Below, piece by piece: positions 1 through 13,428 of a DNA stretch of 64,000 bases. Origin of the DNA: Micromussa lordhowensis (lineage: Eukaryota; Cnidaria; Anthozoa; Scleractinia; Lobophylliidae); assembly GCA_964020085.1 (NCBI GenBank), contig OZ026607.1:21706106-21770105 (forward strand), in the 5' to 3' direction. Both the position numbers and the translations under genes were made by a program. The notes beneath the pieces are model-generated. The model was not told where the DNA came from. It saw only the letters and a program-made list of their open reading frames with translations, and did not search any database. The first letter of the stretch is position 1, and each line of letters begins with the position of its first letter.

Positions 1-812
1 GGCTGCTTTCCTCTTCCCCCTGGCCAAAGGCGACCGTTATAGAGAGGTTCGACTGCAAAGCGAAACATCTTCCCTTTAATCTTCCCTTATCTTTCTTATG
101 GCCTCGTTGCCTGGGGCCAGGCTGCAAAAACTCATTTGGAGAAACTCCTTAGATTACAAAAGAGAGCTGTGCGCCTTATTAACTTCGCACCTTTCCGCTC
201 CCATGTCGTCCCTTACTTTCTTCACTCTAATATTATGCCTATTACAATGCTTTATTTTCAGCTTTCTTCGATGTTAATGTTTGATGTTTACAATAACACT
301 GCCCCTCATAATATTTCACATCTCTTTATTCCTACTCAACAAATCCACTCTTATACAGTACTCGCTCCTCCTCTTCTGGAAATTATTGCATTAGCCACTC
401 TAGACTAAATCAGAAAAATGATTCGTTCTCTATTATAGGAGCCAAAATTTGGAATAGTATACCTGAAAATTTACGAAATTCTTCTAAATCTCTCTTCAAG
501 GAAAAAGTTCATGCAATTCTGTTGAAAATATTTGAAGTTCAGGATAGATATGCTGACCTAAATACGATAATATCCGATTTAAAAAAATATTAGCCCCCGC
601 TTATCTAAATAGCTGCCTCGATTTTCTTATCTCAATTTCTCTTGTGACTGACCCTTTTTATTATAATTATGGTACTCTTTTTTCACTTCAACTATCGTAA
701 TAAATCTTAAGCCGTCCACACACCACCTGCCTCGATTAGCCTTGCTATTTGCAGGTGGTGTGATATTTGTATATTTAATGCAAGAAATAAAGATGTTGTT
801 GTTGTTGTTGTA
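1..812 (+). mobile_element. 3' end of a CR1/L2/Jockey-like non-LTR retrotransposon, decayed
   Basis: The plus strand encodes the end of a reverse-transcriptase ORF2. A conserved block reading FPYLSYGLVAWG is followed by LLRLQKRAVRLI, the usual C-terminal signature of this LINE group. The frame from 136 runs to 408, but the expected continuation (GAKIWNSIPENL, about 440-475) is in another frame. So there is a frameshift near position 360, and the shifted frame stops at 591-593. The element ends in a (TTG)n run at about 794-811, the short-tandem-repeat tail typical of CR1/L2-type elements. The 5' part lies beyond the left edge. It is a dead copy. Confidence 0.85.
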
Positions 813-1650
813 AAACATGAAAGCGCACAGAAAAACTCAGGAAATAGTCCCTCAGCTACTTGGGCAGGAAACGTCCCCTGCGTTTCGGCACAATTGGAAG
901 TAGACTCTCCGCCTACAATTTTCTGCACCGATGGACCCATAGACCCATCCACACTATGGTACGTGGGAGGACTGGAAGAAGATTGGAATGTGCTGTTAGT
1001 TGATCTGCTAGTTGTGTTAAAGCGGTATTACATGGGATAGCTTGCAGCGACGATTTTTTGCACAACACTGCGTCGACTTTTCGTGGTATATTATACGCAT
1101 CAAGCTCAAAATGTGCTTGGCAACATACAAGTAACACGGGACAAAAGATCACCTCGCAACATCTCGCTCGTCCAACCTATGTAAAATTTAAAAACGAAGC
1201 TTTATTTCTACAGTTAGGCCTAGCGTCCACACTAATCTGGATCAAAAACGGAGCTTTTCGAAACCGCTCTTATACCGGAGGAATTTGGAAACACCGCTGC
1301 CTTTGCGTTGGATCAGAATCATGTGGTTGACCTTAACCCTCAAAGGTGTACTTAAGCTTTTCTGACGCCGGTGTTTGTTGAGTTTTCAAAATTATCCAGC
1401 GTAGTATAGAGTACTGTAGACATAAAACATTTGACGCGTTTTCGGAGTGAAAACGTCTTTTTCAGATTTCTTCGCGTCCTGTTAGTCTTGCTCCCGACTT
1501 TCAGAAATCACAGCAGAGCCGTGAAGTCAATTTAGCTCACGTGGACAGCTCAAGGGACTTCACACGCATTTCATTCTCCAGGAAACATTTACGCAACGCA
1601 TATTATTCACGGGAGGAATCGCAGGATAGCCCTCTTCCAAGTGTCTAGTT

Positions 1651-1768
1651 AGTTAGGGCGCAGCGCGAAAAACGGCGAGCGAAAAAAGTAGGCGAGAAGC
1701 GCGGCGAGAGAAACCGCCCCACTCCTCCCTATTTTTTTGTTCGCCGTTTTTCGCGCTGCGCCCTAACT
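1651..1768. repeat. Small fold-back element with 28-bp perfect inverted arms
   Basis: Positions 1651-1678 and 1741-1768 are exact reverse complements, beginning AGTTAGGGCGCAGCGCG. A 62-bp GC-rich loop separates them. The stem is far more GC-rich than its surroundings. It looks like a miniature inverted-repeat element. No coding capacity. Confidence 0.8.
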
Positions 1769-1803
1769 CATTGAACACCTAGGCTGAGTTGTTCGAAATC
1801 TGG

Positions 1804-1996
1804 TTAACGCTAACCCAGGATTAAAAGTTAACCAAAGTATTTATTTTTCTTGTGTATAATGTTTTCCACTGCTTATGTTTTGGGCAGTTTGAGATTATTC
1901 AAACTCAAAACTGTAGGACAAGCAATATAAGCAGAAAACCTCACCGAAAAATTACAAACCTGAAATCAAAATTCTCTTTATCCTGGGTTAGCTTAA
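1804..1996. repeat. TTAA-flanked miniature inverted-repeat element
   Basis: The left end is TTAA (1804-1807) followed by CGCTAACCCAGGAT. The right end is ATCCTGGGTTAGC followed by TTAA (1993-1996). The ends are inverted repeats in a non-coding 193-bp unit. A degenerate relative may lie at about 5460-5665. The TTAA flanks resemble piggyBac-type target sites, but the termini are not the classical piggyBac ones, so the superfamily is left open. Confidence 0.65.
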
Positions 1997-2622
1997 GGAG
2001 GCTGGCAACAGTTTCCAGCACTTTTCTAACAACTATACTTTGAAGGATGAATACTGCCACTGTTTGACAAGTGATGCTACAATAATGGTATCATACAAAT
2101 TCCCTATCATTGATAAACAAGATGCAATCATCTATTTTACATAACAGATTACCATAGCGACAATATTTCCTGCTAAAAACACCCTCGATTTTAGTTTTGA
2201 GCGCTTATAACTCTAAAACGAGCTCGGTGATCCCTAGTTTTTATTTTCGAATTATGATATGCATGTGGAGTAGGTTCAAAGCTACCTTAAATTTTCGAAA
2301 ATATAAGGTGGCTCTGAACTCCACATAATTTTTTTTAAAGTTTGCAAAAAGTTGCATTTTATCATGCTTATCGTAATCCGATAATTAAAAATAGGAGTCA
2401 CCGAGCTCACTTTTGAGTTATAAGCGCTCAAAGCTAAAATTAAGAGGTCATATTGTTGCTATACTAACCTATTGTGCCACAAATTTGACAGCAACATGTT
2501 TACCTATGATTGGGCAGTTTTTTGATACCATGATTTTGGTATCAATCGATATTGAGTAGTTATAACGATCCATCAAAGTCTACGTCTTGGAAAGTGCTGG
2601 AAACTGTTTCGAGCCACCTTAA
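1993..2622. repeat. Long TTAA-flanked fold-back element, arms about 260 bp
   Basis: The two halves are imperfect reverse complements along most of their length. Matching pieces include CAGTTTCCAGCACTTT (left about 2009, right about 2593), GAGCGCTTATAACTC (left about 2199, right about 2412) and an inner stem near 2262-2332. The ends are TTAAGG-AGGCT on the left and the complement of TTAAGGTGGCTCGAAACAG on the right. The same terminus occurs in the element at 49682-50290, so both belong to one family. No ORF of note. Confidence 0.75.
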
Positions 2623-5600
2623 CAGGGCTTCCTGGAAGGATAGCATATCTAAACATAGGCACGCAAGGAGTGCATGTGTTATTTTTTATGAAGTCTCGGA
2701 GATAGGAGCATTCATGGAGCTGTTAGCAGTATTTGACAAGTCTTTTTGGTTGCGATGTATAGCAAGAGAGAAACTGGGAATTTATGACGCGTCTCCAGAT
2801 TATTGTAGATACCATCTTATTTTCTAACAGGCAATTTGATTCGTTCGTTGATACAATCCACACTGTGATTGGTGTGACACGCGCACATGCATAACTCCCC
2901 GCCACTCACCAATCTCATAGCCCTTTCAATCCCCAAGAGGAATTTTTGCTCAAAAACACTCAAGTTTAGAGAACTTTTCGCATTTTATACGAGTTGTAAG
3001 TTTATCCTTTTTACACAACAACACTTCACCGAAAATAGAAAGAAAGAGGAAAAACCCTCTCTGCTTCGTTGAAAGTCTGATTTAATTAAATTGCACTTTA
3101 ATTTGACGCCACGCGCCGACTTAGAGGTATTTCTTTACAAAAAAATACCCAAAAATAACTTGAGGGATTACCTTGAGAATAAGACGTTTATAGGGGGATT
3201 GACTTCCTTATCCTGCAACCCATAATATTTATCCCCACCATGTTGATTACCAACCTCGATCCCAGACTCTGTCTCTTCTCTTAAAAGGAGAGCAAACCTG
3301 GGATGAGGTTCATGATTGTACACTTCAACATGACTGACACTCCTTTTGCCATTTAATCTCGCAGAATAGGCTGCAAACCAATAATACAACCCCCCTCCGC
3401 CTACCCCAGCTTCAAATGAACGACCGAACCGCGGGTGGATCCGATTCCGCTTCATCGAAACTGAAAATAATAACACAGACCAAAATGAGCTGGATAAATT
3501 ATTTTATTCCAAGTTTGTAAAAAATTGGAATGAACCCTTGAATTGAAATAAATAAACGGTACAAGTCGTGCACCGTAATTGAGGATTCCCCACAATGGCA
3601 ATACACCCTGCCCGTGGGACTCTGTAAATAAATTGTTTCCTTATTTTAACTAAGGTTTTCTTCAATATACTTGTAACTTAATGGTTACTACAATGCTGGA
3701 TTCCAATAAAATTAAGATAAGAAACTCGTACTGCGGACGCAAGCTGCATTTGCAAAAACTACAACAAAGATTTTGACACGTTTCTCGCTATTGCTACTCA
3801 ACCTGGTTCCCAGGGCTTTCCATCCAAATTCAAGGCAGAAGCACTGGGAACGAGGTTGTGCGCTGCTGATAGCAAGCGCGTTAACAAGATATACACTGAT
3901 ATACTTTCGTGGTTTAAACGCAAATACACTCTTAACTTGCTGAAGTTTTAACATGGTCGAAGCTTTTCTCAAACAAAAGAGATTCATTCATGGTGGTCAC
4001 GCAACTCGCCTATGCGTGATGGCCAATGTAACACCGGCAAAAAATAAAACAAGGCTCTTAAGCGTCAGCCTGAGTCCATATCTAATAACATTCCTATATA
4101 AAACAGTGAGCTACAAAGCGTTTGTCTTTGACTTTGAATCTCTTGAGTGAGTGTCCTGCTAATTGGATTAGAGGAGTAAAAAAAGGTTTGTTGAAAATAG
4201 ACTGCACAAAGTTTTTCACCCGCACAGCGAGGCTTAGAGGACACAAACAAAGGAAATGTTTATTCATTTCTTGTTTGTGTCCTCTGGGCCTCACTATCAA
4301 ACTGAACTTTAATGGCCTATTGGTCAAAATGGCCTATTCGTCAAAACGAAACTCAAAATCTTGAAATCAGTCCCAAGTTGTTTATGAAAACGACACGAGG
4401 TTCAATTTATAGGCTTTTTTTACCCTCTTATACCACAGGACACCCAGACAAATAACCAGCATGGGATTCCAGCTAACGCACTTTTGGTTGATTCATAAGT
4501 TGAACTATAATATGTCACTTGCTGTGGAACAAAACTATCTGAATATAAAATAGAACCTAAGGTACGTCTGCACCCAATTCAAGGAGGGCGTGAAACAGTA
4601 ACAAATTTACAATGATATTTGCCACTCCCAATAATTTACAATGATCCTGTGCTTATAACCTGCACGATCACGGACACTTAAGTCCAAATTGGAAACACAG
4701 GCAACTAAAACTGTTATGTAATAAACCTTATGTTGCCCGTGATTAGAAACGGAAAATTCTACCTAATGATCACTATCAAAGTTGTAAAATGTCTACATTA
4801 GCCGCAATCAATTAACTGTTGGGCAAGTCTGAAATGCCAGTTATCTCAGTCTAACTCTTTCATTCTGGGTTTAGGCTAAAGGCGAGCGAACTATTCAGTA
4901 GTTCGATCGCACTTTGGACTACCTATTGATAATGCCGGGCTAATGTATGCACTAATTAAATTAGAAATGTTCAATGTGATAGCTGCATCAACGCAATGAG
5001 AATACCAAACCTCGACTACTTTGCCTTTCCTAAACAGCACCCAAGCATGATAGGTTTGCTAAGATAACCTTAACATCAACCATTGTATAACAATAAATAA
5101 TGGCCACAACATGGTCGGCCAGATAAATATGCACTAGTCATGCAATCCAGGTCGAGGAAAACACTGGAAAGCACTACAATAACTGTTTTATTATAAAAGG
5201 CCTGTGGCTTCGAAAGCGGCACGTGGTGGCGGGCAAACTGTGACGAAAGCGGCGCATTATGGTGGGAAAACTTTGAAGAGCGCGGCACATTGTGGCGGGA
5301 AAACTACCTTTACTCACAAACCGTGGAAAAACACTGAATAGAAATAGGACTGTCATCGAAACCACGCCCCTTTGAGATATAAATTACATACTATACAAAC
5401 AAGTGAAACTACCGCATCGCCTTATTGGGTAAACCAACTCACGTGCCACTTTCTGAAGCCTGGTAACAGTTGTTCAAAACTATCTCACTGCAAATCCAGA
5501 ATTAAAAGCGGGTCTATAAATTACCCTCTGTAACAAAGCTTTTAAATGCCTTCTTGTTAGGAGTTGGCCAGAGCCAAAACTAAAGGTCAACCTCACAAAC

Positions 5601-6288
5601 CGAAAACCTCACTGAAAACTCAAACTGAAATAAAATTGCAAGCTGGCTCCGGATAAGCTTCACAGAGCTTTCAACAAACCAGCCCAGTGTGCGTGTTATT
5701 ATCATTTTTTTACGAGAGTTAATATATTTTTTAAACATTATTTTTATCGCCTACAAAGGCACTCGACAATAAATATAAATACGTTTAAATAGATCACGAG
5801 TTCATCTGAGAAAAATTGTAATAATTACAACAAGCACTAGTATATTAAAATACGCACAGCTAACACGTTAAGAGTCCCTACTGAATTTTGCTCTACGAAG
5901 AAAATCATTTTCACACCTAGACTACCTCCAAGAGCGACTATGCTCTAGAAAAATGTCCCTTTTATACAGGCTTCTTTGCAACATCCAATCAATTGTGCAT
6001 TAGGTTATGAACTTTTGCTATGATGTGAGAAAATTGCTTTGAAGATACAACACTCACAAGACGGATTGTCATTTTCCGAACTTCCCCAGCTGGTTTTAAT
6101 ACATGTTTACGCCTAACCTACCCCTCCCTGCAAGTCGGACCAGTCTCCACTGATAAAAAAAATTCCCACTAGATATCTGCCATTTTGACTAAGCTTAGAA
6201 CGATCTACTGTTACTTAACATTGTAGTTCTACTTTACAATTTCGTGAACGGTGTCCAAACAGAGAGCTTGGTAAGCTTGTCTCCAAAC
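2623..6288. other. Gene-poor stretch and probable 3' UTR of the PLC-beta gene
   Basis: No convincing coding exon was found here. The 3' UTR of the minus-strand PLC-beta gene must begin at 6288 and run toward lower coordinates. A minus-strand AATAAA hexamer is visible near 5185, but nothing singles it out as the site used. A degenerate repeat related to the 1804-1996 element lies at about 5460-5665. The rest is AT-rich and featureless to my eye. Confidence 0.4.
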
Positions 6289-9200
6289 TTACAGCTTGGT
6301 AACCTTGTCTCCAAATAGGGAGGCGTAAGTGAGTTCCAGTTCACACACAGGCAAATGTTTCAGTTTTTTTTCGTGTAGGGTTCGGAGGTCTTTTAAACTC
6401 TGCAATGGAAACCAAATAGAATCAGTGCTGCAGTAGGATAATGCTCAGGTACACAGCACTGAAGCATGTCGTATTCACACTACTTGTAAATGAATATGCT
6501 GTGATACTATACTTGGTGCGATTTGGCACTTGTCTTGGTTTCACTTACCGTACGCCAGAACAAAGAATAACAGAAAAAAAAACTGTACCAAGGGCAAAAC
6601 TGACCTCAACAGATACTCCAAAACCAGGGATGTAATGGCTAGAAATGTCGAGAGCTCTGTCTCAGACCCTCAAGTTAATCCTAGGTATCCCTGAACAACT
6701 GTACAGTAAATAGTAGATCAGCCGTTTAAATAATCATACAAGCACACCTTTTTCTTGTCCTCCTCGAGCAGCTCATAGAGCTTGTCATGTTCCTTTTCCA
6801 ACTCCTCGCTCTCTTTCTTGTGAAACTCGGCCATCTAAAATCAACAAATATTAAATATGTACAAATAGGAACACCTTTCATTAACTAGTTTCCTTTTTTA
6901 TGCAACGATACGGAATACATTGCGCCTTGTCACAGGGCTGGCCGACAGACGGAAAGAGTACCCTTCCTTCATTTAATAAAATTCACAACACAATATCAAC
7001 ATACCTTCTGCCTCTCCTTCACAGATTGCTCTATGTGTTTTTTGTTCTCCTCACGTTTCCTCCTGGAAGGTAAATGAAGGACAACGGAATGAAGGAATGA
7101 GGCGACAACAAAGACATTTATTTCTATCAGAAATAAGAACGGATAAAGACAGCAAAAGAAATGAGACAGCTACGCAGGCAGGCAGACAGACAGACAAACA
7201 GACAGAGGGACGGCCAGACAGACAAACCAAGATGGGCGGTTAAACATAATTATTAACATTAATATACAACATCACACCTTTGCAGTTCGTCTTTGTTTGA
7301 ATGGTGTCGCGCCAAAACTTTTAACTCCTCTCTGTTCTGATTGTCTTGGCTCTTTTTCAAGTCATTCATTTGTCTGAAAAAAAAGTGGCTGCATGAATCA
7401 GATAATCAATGCATTGATTAAACCTTCGTAGCTAAGAAATCTGATTGTGAAACTTACGTTCAATTGATTACTGTCAGAGTGTAAACTTTTTCTTTTCTCG
7501 TCTGGACAAAAAGGTGAAAGCCGAGCATGCATTGGTAAATTAACAAAATGGCTCAAAAAGGAATTTGTGTATAACTATCAAAAGAAATTTAATGCTTGTT
7601 TTCAGTTTCGATGCTGTGGGTTCTAGCCGATCATGGCTGATGTACTACGTTTAGACTTCGTCCCTCGTCTCTCACCAAGCAGCAAGAGAAGGGATTCTCC
7701 CAAGGTAGTCTGGAGCAAAACCGAAATCAATTGTGGCTTGGTGTATCTACGTTTCCATACGTTTTCTACCGATTGAATGTTTTCCTACATTTGGCTAGGG
7801 TTTCATGTTTGCCACTGGTTGGCACCACAATTCAAAAGAACTTGCTTTAAACATAAAAGGATTCGGGTTTTTTTTTTCAACTCTCTCTCCCTTCTGGTTT
7901 GTTTAACATCAGACATGAGTATACTGACGACTAGTCGTCTCCCAATTAGAATTGCACGCTTTTCTCCAGTCTGTGAGGGTGGCATTTTTTCTAAACATTT
8001 TCAGTCGTGTAATAAATCTCTTATTAACCAAGCTTGCTTGGGATCGTCAGACCTCGCTGCGCTTGGTCCGTACTGCCACGACTCCTAGTACGAAACTCGC
8101 CCTAGGTTAATAAGATATATATCCAGCTGGATGGAGAGGGAGACTTCTAGAGTTAGAAGTCTTTCCTAAAAACACAACATCAGACCGCTCGGTCCGGATG
8201 CAAGCACATTAACCACGAGGCCGCCCCGCCTTCACAGTCACTAAAATGCTAACATTGAATTTTCTGAATTCAAATTAAGCAAAGCAATCAAGTCTTACTT
8301 TCCGTGCAAATCTGCCAGCAATTTCATCTTTTCTTCTTGTGACAGCTGCATCAATCTCTCAAGTTCCTCTTGTTTCTGGACAAATATATAACATAAAAAC
8401 ATGTGGTTACAGGGAAGCAATGCACAAAGATGGCTACATGGCTAAAGAACTTTGCATGCACTGCGGACCTATAAACCTGAGACTGGCGCAAGTGAATGCG
8501 TGACTATCACATGGTCGCCAGTGTGATCACGACCCCTAGGGTGATAAAAAACAGGAATGTCAAGAGAATAGACGTAAAATACAAAACAACAGGGAGATAG
8601 CTAGACTTGAAAACTTGTTTTAGAGGCGGTAATCTTCAAATTTTACATAAAATGGACAAAACAAACTTCCTAGTGAATTTAGCACTGATGTACCAACAAT
8701 TGCAGACACTACAAATAAACAAGCAAATATTGAAAATTGAACGTAAATTATTAGAAATCCCAAGAAGTAGAAAGGCTAAACAGATGCTCTGTAACTAGTG
8801 TGAGCAAGATTGTATCCCTTGAAGAGAGATAAAAGTTATAGATTAAACCCTGTAAATATTGAAACAAAAAGCTCAACTTACTGGGGTTAGTTGCTTCTCA
8901 GCTAATTCCAGTTGTTCATTCAACTGTCTTTTCAAGAGATCGATCATCGCTTCACGGTGCTCGCGTTTAAGAGAATTGATCTAAAAAGCAACAACAAAAG
9001 CATTATCAGTTAAACATTGCCACACATTACTAGACAAGCATGAAATTATCATGCATTGGCTTAGCAAATAGAAATCTATTTGTGCAAACATGAGAGAACG
9101 TCACATCACAGCACAGAAACGCGCCAGAAAGATATTGAATCTGCATAGATTGTAGGAATTGAATAGGAAGAACGAGCAAGATTTGTGTCATGCAAGTATT

Positions 9201-12200
9201 GTGTCATGGAAGACGTTCAGTCACGTCTCTTCAAGTATTCAAGTCAAAACTTCCATAGCTGAACATGCACTCCAGTATTAAATTCAATGTCTGAGAGCCA
9301 GCAGTCCCATGAAGAGCGGCAAGTAGTGTTTGGGACATCATCTCACAACATTAGGAAAACTCTAAGAGAAAATCCAAAACTGTAAAGCCACAATTCACAG
9401 AAAATGAAAACTGAGTGTGGCATGTATCTCTAAATTTCAGTTGATGCAACGGTTGCATGCTTGTGCAACAATTAATTAAAAGTAGAAAGGATATCCGTGG
9501 GCCAGACCTAGAGCATGCAGGATTTCAAGCGGACTGCCTCTTCATGCCACACAAATTCCATACACACTCAACAATTTCAAGGAGGAAATCCCACATTTCG
9601 TTTTGTAAAATAGAACCACCTTGTACAGCATAATAAACAGTACCACATGAAAGTACTGCTCAATAGCTTTCATTTGAATGGTTACACACTTTTATCAAGA
9701 AACTTAAAACTACATTCTACCCCGTAATAGACAGTGCCACATGCAAAAGCTTCCAGGCTGGGGAAACTGACACTTGCAATTATTTTCGGAACAACAGATT
9801 ACAACACTGTCTTGTCAAGGTTGCAAACAAGAGAGAAATTTCGCAGAAGGTTGCATAAGAATGTGTTGCAAGTATCTCCTGTAATGAAATCTAAAGCAAT
9901 TGATTTTCAAACTTGGGATATTAAAATAATATTTTGTGGATATCTTGATGACACTTTCAACTCCTCTAAGTACCAAATAGTGTATCACCTCAGCAACAAC
10001 AAGTAGTTCCTTAATAATTCATCAAGTTTAAAGAAAGGAATTCATGACAGTGAGGGTGTTTGGATATCTGATCTTAATTAGTATAAATTTTCCGATTTTA
10101 TTTCTCCGTTTTCTCCTTGATTGCAAAGATGTTTCAAACACTCAAGACAGTGCTTGATCACATTTCCAAACACCTTGAACTTCGTCAAAAATACTCCGTT
10201 ACGCGCCCTATTTTCAACTCTCTACTCGGTGTTTGGAAATGTAGTCAAACACGGTCTTTCGTGTTTGATACATTTCATAACATATTTTCTTTGTAATCAT
10301 CCTTTGAAATGCCAAATTTGAAGCCGATGTTCAAACAGATATTTAAAGTGTAATGAATTTAATCACGTTTGCCCTTTAAAACAAGACAGCTCAGTAACCA
10401 CAAAGAAATCTTACTTTCCACGTTTCACACAAATTAGTTATGTCCTCTCTCAAACGTGTACTGTGTGCACAGTGACAAAACTGACAGAAATACTAGTGCT
10501 GTAGGAATGTTTACAGCTGTGAAAATGCATGTACGTACGCTTGTTTCTCTGTTAACACCACCTGCCTCCTCCTAAGAGTTCCAAGAGAAGAAACCACAAG
10601 AGTTTTACATCAAACTTGAATACTTCAGACATCAGTTCAAGTAATGTCATACACATGAACCCAACTGAGCCATGCAAAATAAGCTGTGCCACACGCAGTT
10701 ACTTTTATAATGGAATATTTTGCCCTGCTATGCAGTAAGGAGATTATCTACACCATGCAGTCTTGCACATTAGGTTATTTTTATGCATTTTGACTTGCAT
10801 CCATACCAACAATTTATTTTATTTTACTTTAGTCTTCAAGCAATAGTTCTGGCCACATTTATATATCATGTTCTGTTCAGTGCACCAGCGAAAATAGCTA
10901 TAGAATTCAGGCAAGCAGTTTACAATGTGCAATTCGTGTATTTAACACAATAAAGCATGTATGATATACGATCAATGCAAATGAATGAGTGATGTATGGT
11001 TAAAGCATAAGATAATTGTTAGTCAGTAGTTACAGCACATTTCAGGAAAAAAGTTACCCCTATTAGACTACATGCACCTTAAGTACTTTACAAAATTGAC
11101 AAGATAATGGCAGATTTTAAACACCATGTGTAATCCAAAAAAAAGGAACGAAGCATTAAGACTGTTTCAGGCCTAAATTACCATACGTAGCCTAACCCAC
11201 AACAAGTTAACACTAATTTACAAATATTTAACTCAATCGCTAAGGCCTGATTTTCAAATTATTGTCAAAATCCCTGATGAGGAACAAGATGATCTGGCTG
11301 TTAGTTGATTTCAAATGATGAAAAACATGATCACGATAAATTTTAGAAGATATTGATGCTCTAAGTTTGTTGGGTATAACTAGATTTCTATGCTGAACGG
11401 TGATCATTTGCAGCACGCCAGAGCATAAATCTTGGTGGTTTGATCAGAGTAAAACTAAACCTCTTGGGACTTAAAAAAGCTCAATCACGGTATTTTTAGT
11501 TATTTTGACCGCGTACAAAATTAGCTTTAAATTACCTTAAAATAATAGTTTACTGAGATAGAAAAAAATCAAAGAGATAATGATTTACCACAAAGTAACA
11601 AGGATAGTTAAGGCTGGAGAAGATCAAGACGGATTACAAACAAGAAACATTTTTTTCCAGATGCCCAAATCGTGACATACTCTTTTTAAGTCTGTAATCA
11701 AGCCCAAAAACATAAATTATAGCACGCTACAAAGGGCAAGTGTGAGTCGATCACAAAGTCAATGTCTCTGTGAAATATCTTCTAAATCTGAGACCATAAA
11801 AAATTGCAATTGCCCATCATCTGGGATTTTCTTGACATGAAAATCAGGCGTTACAACTGAACTGTGAATGTTTTAAAGCTAATAATAAGAATGCTGACTT
11901 GTGTCATCAGATTCATACAAATTGTACCTTCAATTCATGGCTTTGAGTAAGGCTATTCATGTCATCTACTCCTTTACGGTAAGTCTCCTCATAACTTCTG
12001 CAGAGAACAGTGAATAACAAAGTCAGCTGCCATCACTCAAAAAGGTTTACCTCAAATTCCAATTTAACATTAAAGACTTGAGTTAATACATACCCCTTCT
12101 TCTCTGCTTTCTTTAGTTCTTTGTCGCCTTTTTTCTTTGCAGAGATTTTCTCCTTGTCCAGGTCTTTGAGCAATTTCTCTTGTTCCAACAAGTGATTCTT

Positions 12201-13428
12201 TTGAAGTTTGTCTTTATCCTGAAGTAACATATAAATAAATAAATATCTAAAATGTTTGGGAAGGAAGCGATATCAGCCTTGTAGGTTCACTATCCTGGTC
12301 GAATTTAAATTTTAAGATGTTGGTTTTTGTGGAAGGACGAAAACTGGAGAACTCGGAGAAAAACCTCCGGAGCAAGGTGAGAACCAATGACAAACTCAAC
12401 CCACACATGTCACAGGGTCGGAATCAGACGAACCTGGGCCACACTGGTGGGAGGTAAGCGTTCTCACTACTGTGTCATTCCTGCTCCCCAAACATCACTG
12501 AATACCATAGCTATGCGTGCAGAGAGCTATGGTGGATGAACTGCATAGTGAACTGCATTTATAAACAGGCAAAACAAGTCCATTTACCTTTTCATGTTTT
12601 TTCACGAGGACTTCCATCTCTTTCTGATGTTTCTGGTTAAGTTTTAGGAACGCCTGAGAAAAGTAAATCAGTAAAATTTAAAACTAAAACAACCAATGGG
12701 AAGGGTCTGGGACTTAACTTAGTTAGCGCTTGTGAGTTACGTGAAAAAAAAAACACCCTCAGGAGCAGCAAAACCCTTGTCTTATCAACACACTATAAAA
12801 TTGCAAAAATACGCCTGGGACAAAGTTTGTTCAAAAGGTGGGGGAAAGAGTTTCTCGTTGGTGGCTGTCGTTGGTATTATGTTGGGGGTTTTATTTGAAA
12901 GAGAAATCACATTTCATAAATTGTACCTACATACAAGAGTACTATATGGAGGGGGCAGTTATCATCTGAGATTTGGAGGCTTACTATCAAACATTTTGGT
13001 ATGTTATGTTGAAATGTTTTAAACAGCTAAATAGATCTCTCTGTTCACCGGAAGTTGAAAAAAAAAAAAAACATACTAATGACATGTCCTTGCAGACAGC
13101 AAAGTAATGCGTCTGATTTGTGGTCGCTTCTGTGCACAAGTCAGTCGGTCGGTCAGTCAGTTGGTCGGCCGGCTTGTAGGTCAGTCAGTCAGTAATTTAG
13201 GGGATCAGCAGACCATCAAGTGAATCTGCGATTCAACAAGGGTGCAAATCAGTCGTTCAGTCTAAGGTTCTTGGGTAGCCCTAAAATAGTTTGAAGAATC
13301 AAACAAACCAGTGGCAGGCCTCCTAAAAAACATTCAATTCAAGTAAAGATATCTCAAGTTAAACAGTTTTTTGCCGCTTACCTTGCGCTCCTTAAGTTCC
13401 CTGACGGATGCAGGTTCTACTTTTGTAT
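6289..13428 (-). CDS. PLCB: PLC-beta exons 27-36: distal C-terminal coiled coil and PDZ-ligand-like tail
   Basis: Ten small exons (13382-13428, 12588-12653, 12094-12218, 11928-11997, 8882-8980, 8299-8375, 7278-7373, 7005-7062, 6748-6834, 6289-6399) encode a Lys/Glu-rich helical region of about 275 residues. It begins [20 protein letters not shown], the counterpart of the vertebrate ELKQQKSFVKL start. This domain binds membrane and Gq in the family. Exon 36 has acceptor TTCCATTGCAG, reads [16 protein letters not shown] and ends VTKL-stop, a class I PDZ-ligand pattern as in vertebrate beta-1 and beta-3. If exon 35 were instead read through, the protein would stop at 6718-6720. Confidence 0.85.

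Noticed and set aside
3168..3476. 102-codon minus-strand ORF with a Gly-rich stretch
   Set aside because: No recognised domain, no clear partner exons, and reading from its best splice acceptor in phase 0 hits a stop after two codons. It may be repeat-derived, but I cannot support a gene.
6718..6747. Read-through end of PLC-beta after exon 35
   Set aside because: It would add only 12 residues with no family resemblance. Exon 36 has a good acceptor, correct phase and a plausible PDZ-ligand end.
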